DNA of 64,000 nt from Pisolithus tinctorius. Taxonomy: Eukaryota; Basidiomycota; Agaricomycetes; Boletales; Pisolithaceae. The stretch spans positions 1 to 64,000 of the forward strand of contig JANFAH010000060.1 in NCBI GenBank assembly GCA_024663395.1. The letters run 5' to 3'. A program made the translations under genes and the position numbers. Below, piece by piece: positions 57,681 through 64,000 of this stretch. A model generated the notes under the pieces. The model saw only the letters and a list, made by a program, of their open reading frames with translations. It was not told where the DNA came from and ran no database searches. Each line of letters opens with the position of its first letter. Position 1 is the first letter of the stretch.

Positions 57681-58951
57681 AGCTCTAACGTTCAGTCATC
57701 CAATTGCCGGAGGACGATGTCAAAGATAATGATAATGACTTGGAGGCCAGTCTGTCAGAAGGTGATGGGATTTTACAACGGCAGCCTTAGCACTCAGTTC
57801 AACACGGAGGAGAGGCCGTCCTTTCCGTCATGGACGAGGAAAATGTTACTACAGGTCCCAACACTGTCCCAACGGCCCACCTTGGACACTCAGACAAAGA
57901 TAGGATCAAGGTTGCACCTGGTCGCGGGAAGGAGATTTATTCGACAACGGACAAGTCTCAGCGACGTTCTACAATATACCGTCCTCGAGGCCGTCCTGAT
58001 GCGCCTGGTCTCATCGGTTCTAGTTCAGGACAGTTCACTGTCGAAGAACGTCCGTTGAGCAGATCTCCATCAAATATCCACCTGACAAACGTGCAAGGTA
58101 CGTATGGAGGCCAGAGTACGTATCATCAGAGAGACAGGGAATGACGGAGTCGCGGTCACGACCAGCCAGTGATGGGTTTAAACAGGTTTAAACCATTTTT
58201 TTCGCTTCCTGATGAAGCCAGTTTGATCGCATGGCGAATTGTGCGTTCGTAACTATCCATCCACCAGAGAGCATACGGTGCCCGATGGTCTGAAGACTTG
58301 CTACCACTGTTTATACTACATTCGGGTTTATCGAGTATCTAATGTTTGGTTCATCTATGAGGGACGCAGTGAACTACATGCCGATCGGCTTAATGAATAC
58401 TACATCCAAGTACAACAGATAAGCAGTAACTTACTAGAGACCTCAGAGTATAATTCCAGTCTCAACAAGCTTGCTATGTGGTCGCTTGTGATCACTCCAT
58501 TGTGAGTTCGAGTTAGAAGATGTGCTCGAAATTTGCCTTAGGCACTCGCCCTATAAATGCCTAGTCTCGTTTATAGAACCACTCATCCAACTTTGTCACT
58601 CTGTGGCTCGACATCATCCTTGAAGGTATCTTTGGTCAGGACCCAAACTCCGATCTGGTTGAAGACAGTGGAAAGACTACTTTGCCGCCAGCGAGGATTC
58701 ACCCAAGTCGGAAATTGTTCATTCCCCTCGAGCGTATTCTAGTTTTGGTTATGTCCGCCACCGGCTCAATCCTTGTTTCACGATTCGGTACCCTTACGGC
58801 ACTCCTTGGATCCTTCTCTGCCTTTGTAATATGTATCACTGGACCCATACTCACTAAAATCGCCATGGCAGGCCAACGCCGTCGCTTTGACGGTACCGTG
58901 CTGGTTGTATCGAGTGTGTTGGCAATCTGGAGAGCTGTCTCAGCGTTCTGA
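57681..58951 (+). pseudogene. Relic of an amino-acid transporter gene (AVT-type, Aa_trans)
   Basis: The 5' part (about 57696-58100) reads as an acidic N-terminal tail (DDVKDNDNDLEASLSEGDG, STIYRPRGRPDAPGLIGSSS) but has an in-frame stop TAG at 57788-57790. The membrane segments expected next are missing. From about 58315 the last part of the family reappears: GFIEYLMFGSSMRDAVNYM in one frame, LLETSEYNSSLNKLAMWSLV in another, then KFALGTRPINA followed by stops, and finally RKLFIPLERILVLVMSATGS with LTALLGSFSAFVICITGPIL. Frame changes, stops and loss of most helices show a non-functional copy; a single intron model cannot rescue it. The AVT/vacuolar amino-acid transporter link is from the C-terminal helices and is moderately sure. 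Confidence 0.7.
58175..58194. repeat. Short palindrome at the gap in the transporter relic
   Basis: GGTTTAAAC and GTTTAAACC are 9-bp inverted arms with an AG spacer. The unit GTTTAAAC is also a tandem direct repeat and is self-complementary. It lies between the 5' and 3' parts of the relic, where the missing membrane segments should be, and may mark the deletion joint. Confidence 0.6.
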
Positions 58952-59053
58952 ATAGCCAGAGTCAGTATTCGGAGCATTCACAGATGGGTACACAGCTGCT
59001 TGCACTTTAGACGACGTTGAAATATACAAAACATGTATCCAGGTCGTACATAA

Positions 59054-59993
59054 TTATTTTACTTGCGCAGCGTGTGCAATCACTTTTTGGAGTTCTGGTA
59101 GAAAACTGCATCACACGGGAAATACAGGTCAGTTTGTCGAAGTACTCACGTGCTAACTTGACGTTTTCACGAATCACGACTGATTCTATCTCGTTATCGG
59201 GGTTAGAGGGGATGGAAACCGTCCTGGTTGAAATGTCGAGACTCCATCCCTGCTTCTCGATCCACATTTCCAGTTCAGGGCCTGAGAACGTCAGTAACGT
59301 GCTTTCGGGGAATAAACATTTGCCCAACCTGATAGGTCAACGTATGTACCGAGTCTATCCAGACCAATTCGTGTGAAGGTCGCCTTGACTGCACGCGCAG
59401 CGACCTCCCGTATGGCTTCCTCGAAGCCAACACACTCTACAATGTAATTTTCTCTGAGCGATTCTAGTTCGTCGGAGTGGTAAAACGTCCAGAAAGCTGG
59501 GAAACGACATTGATGCAGGAGATTATAAAGATTCGTGAGTATTGGGAGAAGGACTGGCAGAGGATCCGGCTCGTCGGGATTCATGTTTACTAGGCGATCG
59601 TCTAGTAAGGATGTACAAAGATTATAGTCGGGGAATGGCTCTGCAGTCAGCGCTTTCAAGAGGATGTTGACGACAACATCAGGGTTATAAAGATCAGAAT
59701 TGAACTGATACCTATTCATCGTAGTGAGCAGTGTGAAGGCGAGGGCACAGTGCACATACAGTTTCAGAATGGCAAGGTTGGCGAGACAGTCATACTCCCC
59801 ACTTCGAATTTGGTGGTAGAGGTAGTCCTCGAGGATGCTAACGTTGGACGGATTATAGCGGTCTTCACGGATGGTCAGTCTTGTTAGTATTGTGTGTTGG
59901 TGCGTCACGCTACCCACCAACTCCTGATACCAGGTTTTCGATGAGCTCGGTTCGCGTAGACGGCGTAAGCCATTCCGATGTAGCCGATGTCAT
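59054..59993 (-). CDS. Translation initiation factor 3 subunit K (eIF3k)
   Basis: Non-core subunit of eIF3, found in filamentous fungi but not in budding yeast. The start MTSATSEWLTPSTRTELIEN is followed by LVSGVDRYNPSNVSILEDYL, DCLANLAILKLYQFNSDLYN, VNILLKALTAEPFPDYNLCT, HQCRFPAFWTFYHSDELESL and VGFEEAIREVAARAVKATFT (HAM and winged-helix/PCI region). A later exon has PELEMWIEKQGWSLDISTRT and VIRENVKLAQLQKVIAHAAQ, ending VK. Junctions such as CT|GTATGT...AATAG|GTATCAG restore KLYQFN. All exons are on the minus strand. It is divergent from swd3, with 189 bp between start codons. Confidence 0.92.
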
Positions 59994-60182
59994 TTTGGCT
60001 TTTTTTTGTGCCCGCACTCGCAACGTTTGAGAAACAGGTGGTAAATGTAGTTTGAGAAGTCTGAAGATCTGAGCACTGTGTAGGACCCCGAGCACCAGCT
60101 ACCGTCGCGGAGTCCTCGGTGGCCCCCCTACTTCGACTTGTTCGCAGGTCGTCCGTCAGCTGTCTTCAGGTATTACTTTACG
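59994..60182. promoter_or_regulatory. Shared divergent promoter region (eIF3k / swd3)
   Basis: 189 bp between divergent ATG codons. A run of T (about 60000-60007) lies just upstream of the eIF3k start. No other box recognised. Confidence 0.45.
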
Positions 60183-61682
<1,500 letters not shown>

Positions 61683-61904
61683 TCGTAAGCGTATGAATGT
61701 TATTGGTAAGAAGTTATAAAATGCTAATTTCAGGTGCCAGATACTCCTTGTGCCATGTACAGACGTGTCCTCGCTCAAGGTGACAAAATGGCTATTTAAG
61801 TCAGGATCGATTTCCCGAGAAAACATATATGTTAGATACTAAAGCAAGCCAACGTACATCATTGGAAGGAATACATATGTAGAAGTACAAGATACATCGT
61901 CACC

Positions 61905-62817
61905 CTATAGTGCAGATCCCAGGACCTTCACTGCCAACGCACGAAGTATCTGAGACCAACCATCAGTCTTGTCAATGCAGGTAGCCTGATCGTAATGCGT
62001 ACCTCGACTTTCTGGTCTGTCCCAAGCTCTGCGAAGACTGCGGCTACACTCTTGCCTTTGGCATCCCGAACTGCTCCTATGCGATTTCCTGCGAAAGCGC
62101 CGAGCATCAGGCCAGGGACGTTGGCCACAATGAAGCCCAGACCTAGAACATGTCAGGACCGCCGTTTGCTTGGTTTAGACAGGTAATACATACCTCCTCC
62201 GCAAGCAGCACCCACCCATGCCCACCATGGCGCATGACGCTCAACTTCCGGGCGAAGTAGCTGAAGTAACACAATCAACCTGAAGCTAAAACGGACACGT
62301 ATGTCAACAATACCTCATCGAAAACATCAGCAAAGACAGTTTCGGCGTCCGGTCTTGCAGCATTGTTGGGAGTGGAGTTGGTAGAGCTTCCAGAACCAAA
62401 CATGTTCGCAAACTGAGCGAAGAAGTTTGACGACGCCTTAGGGTCACCGCTCTTCGCGTTATAAGATTTCGATGCATAGAGGGAATCGTATTGTCGCCTT
62501 CGGACAGGGTCTGAAAGAACATAGTATGCATCCGCGACCGCCTGGCAGGTGTCCTCAGTCTCATCGCTACCGTAAAGCACACCATATGGAACTACCTGGA
62601 ATCTCTCTGTTGCGAGCTTCCTTTCGGTATCAGTAGCCTTCGTCAGCCTGTCGGGATGGGTCCTAAGTGGCTGTCGTATTCAGAACGCGACATAAATGGA
62701 GGGAACAATAAAAGGTTCTCACTTCAAAGACTCTCTCTTGTATGCCTGCCTAATTTCCTCTGTGGTAGCTGATTTTTCAAGCTGAAGTATTGCATAGTAG
62801 TCTGGAAACGACGACAT
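61905..62817 (-). CDS. J-domain protein with C-terminal Gly-rich membrane-like segment
   Basis: Hsp40-type co-chaperone. The start MSSFPDYYAILQLEKSATTE leads into a J domain (IRQAYKRESLK, THPDRLTKATDTERKLATER, ADAYYVLSDPVRRRQYDSL) with the HPD motif encoded across an intron (K|THPD). Then a Ser/Asn/Phe-rich linker (NFFAQFANMFGSGSSTNS), DAETVFADVFDE, and RPEVERHAPWWAWVGAACGG with GLGFIVANVPGLMLGAFAGN, a Gly-rich hydrophobic stretch that could be a membrane anchor or glycine zipper. The end is ILRALAVKVLGSAL. No Gly/Phe-Cys-rich zinc region, so type III-like. Its organelle and Hsp70 partner are unknown. Confidence 0.82.
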
Positions 62818-62996
62818 GGAGGACGTATTGAAGCACCACAGCAGCTATGCTGCGTACGGGTTCGTGACGGGCGACTGGCATGCACGCGCTCCACGACCTG
62901 AGAGTCACGCGTGACTGTCCTCATGAACAGGTTCCAAGTTGATTCCAAGAAAACATTCGTCAATGTGCCAGTATGAACGACGCTATGATACGCCTC

Positions 62997-64000
62997 TTAC
63001 ACTCTAACCGAACCTCCACCAGTCATTTGTCTCACTAGGAACATTCCCCTGCCCTCATCCACACTCTTCCCACTTCTGATACCTATTACACTTTTTGGTC
63101 GTGGACGTGGAGTTGAGAGTCCAAGTTGCTTTGTTGGGCTTCCTGCAAGTTGTCTGGTGGGGCTGAGTCCCCCTCCAGTTAATTGTCTCATCATCGCTGC
63201 ATCTGCACTCCGCATCCCAGTGAATTGTCGAGCAATCGTCGTCGACCCTGTGAACTGAGGAGTGACACTCTTGGAGAAGGGGCCGCTACTTGTACTTCGG
63301 CCAGTAAACGACATGACCAGAGGTTTCTCTTCAGTAGGATTTCTCATCCGCGTAGGAAGCAGAAGCTGAGAGTCGTCGACATAAGCGTGACTCAATACAC
63401 AGAAAGAGGGCCTTACAAGACATTCCCTGCACCAAACACCCCCGTCTGCGTCCCGTTTCGCAGCGGAGTCAAGTCTCTTTCCACACCCAGGCTGCGACTT
63501 ATCCCTTCGAATTTTGTTCGTCTTTTTACCCCCACACACCAGGCAGGAGGCATGCCATCTAGTCCCTTGAGGCCCGGGAACAACCCCAAACTCCATGAGA
63601 GATACCGCCTTGAGACAACTGGGACAGGTGGTTGAACTGCCGAATCGCGCAGCTTGAGCTGGGGCCGTCGGGGTTGACGATAGGGCTCGCTCATAGCGCG
63701 ATGAAATGGAAGGGCTACTATGCACAGTTGGAGAGCTTCTCTCCTGTGTTTGAGATTTGCTGTAAAGAGTGGCTCCTGTAGATGTCAAAGCGGTGTTTGT
63801 AGCAGGCGCCGACGGTGACGATGCTCTAACTGGTGAGTCCGTGAAAACGGACTTAATAGGACTCGAGAGAATGGTAGAATTTGATTGCACTTGCTCAGGT
63901 GGAGCACACTGAATGGTAAATGAGATTTTGACGCTTGTAGAATGCACGTTTCACCTACCTCCAGATGACAGCTCCCTCCCTCATTACGTACAAACACTGC
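62997..64000 (-). CDS. LIM-domain protein, 3' part (cut by window edge)
   Basis: Only the C-terminal part is in the window; the gene continues beyond position 64000. A Ser/Thr/Pro-rich region (SPIKSVFTDSPVRASSPSAP) precedes a zinc-binding LIM-like domain: CPSCLKAVSLMEFGVVPGP, WHASCLVCGGKK, CGKRLDSAAKRDADGGVWCR with a final ECLVRPSF. Spacing of Cys and His fits LIM but with a longer middle. The tail carries several RQ-x-T/A-G units (ARQFTGMRS, MRQLTGGGLSPTRQLAGS, VRQMTGGGSVRV). An intron probably lies after the last Cys (CLV|...). The protein may link cytoskeleton or signalling partners; no close function can be stated. Confidence 0.75.

Noticed and set aside
57717..58144. The frames of the transporter relic as separate small genes
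   Set aside because: They read as pieces of one transporter tail in shifted frames, with an in-frame stop and no membrane core.

Overview
The window is nuclear DNA from a filamentous basidiomycete, probably an Agaricomycete. I infer this from dense, intron-rich genes on both strands, introns of about 48-65 nt with GTRNGT donors, pyrimidine-rich leaders, and gene types such as CON-6, Mmm1 of ERMES, arrestin-like Rsp5 adaptors and a Swi1 ARID protein. There are about 26 protein genes (one cut by the right edge, several of unknown function) and one decayed transporter gene. I recognised no transposon, CRISPR array, rRNA or tRNA. Gene models were built by hand: splice sites were chosen so that reading frames and family motifs continue. 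Where exon lengths are quoted, the coding sum divides by three.

Layout. 0.2-3.2 kb (-): a many-exon gene I cannot name. 3.3-13.0 kb: Pol III subunit Rpc37 (-), adenylate kinase Fap7 (+), cyclin H of TFIIH (+), a DUF1764 protein (-), the SWI/SNF subunit Swi1 (+) and an arrestin-like ubiquitin-ligase adaptor (+). 13.3-24.8 kb: Rab5 GTPase (-), an acyl-CoA synthetase ending in a peroxisomal signal (+), a large GYF-domain protein (-), D-2-hydroxyacid/2-hydroxyglutarate dehydrogenase (+) and CON-6 (+). 24.9-32.3 kb: Rpb8 (-), Mmm1 (-), a tubulin-tyrosine-ligase family protein (+), a CDK11-type kinase (+) and a Rap1-like telomere protein (-). 32.6-44.3 kb: a Sec7-PH Arf GEF (-), Nop7/pescadillo (-), SmD2 (+) and a 4E-T-like eIF4E-binding protein (+). 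46.9-56.8 kb: a G1 cyclin with a very long upstream region, an unknown protein with a duplicated domain, and the ISWI partner Itc1. 57.7-59.0 kb: remains of an amino-acid transporter. 59.1-64 kb: eIF3k (-), Swd3/WDR5 (+), a J-domain protein (-) and a partial LIM protein (-).

The genes do not form a pathway cluster; this is a core-genome housekeeping region. Many products serve nuclear gene expression (Rpc37, Rpb8, cyclin H, Swi1, CDK11, SmD2, Itc1, Swd3, Rap1) or ribosome and translation (Fap7, Nop7, eIF3k, 4E-T-like). Several pairs are divergent with only about 90-300 bp between start codons, so shared promoters are likely. The most notable features are of gene structure: a 4-nt micro-exon inside the YGxTE motif of the acyl-CoA synthetase, coding first exons of 3-5 nt, three apparent GC-AG introns, and a Rap1-like protein with two BRCT-like modules. 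I see no convincing new multi-gene system.
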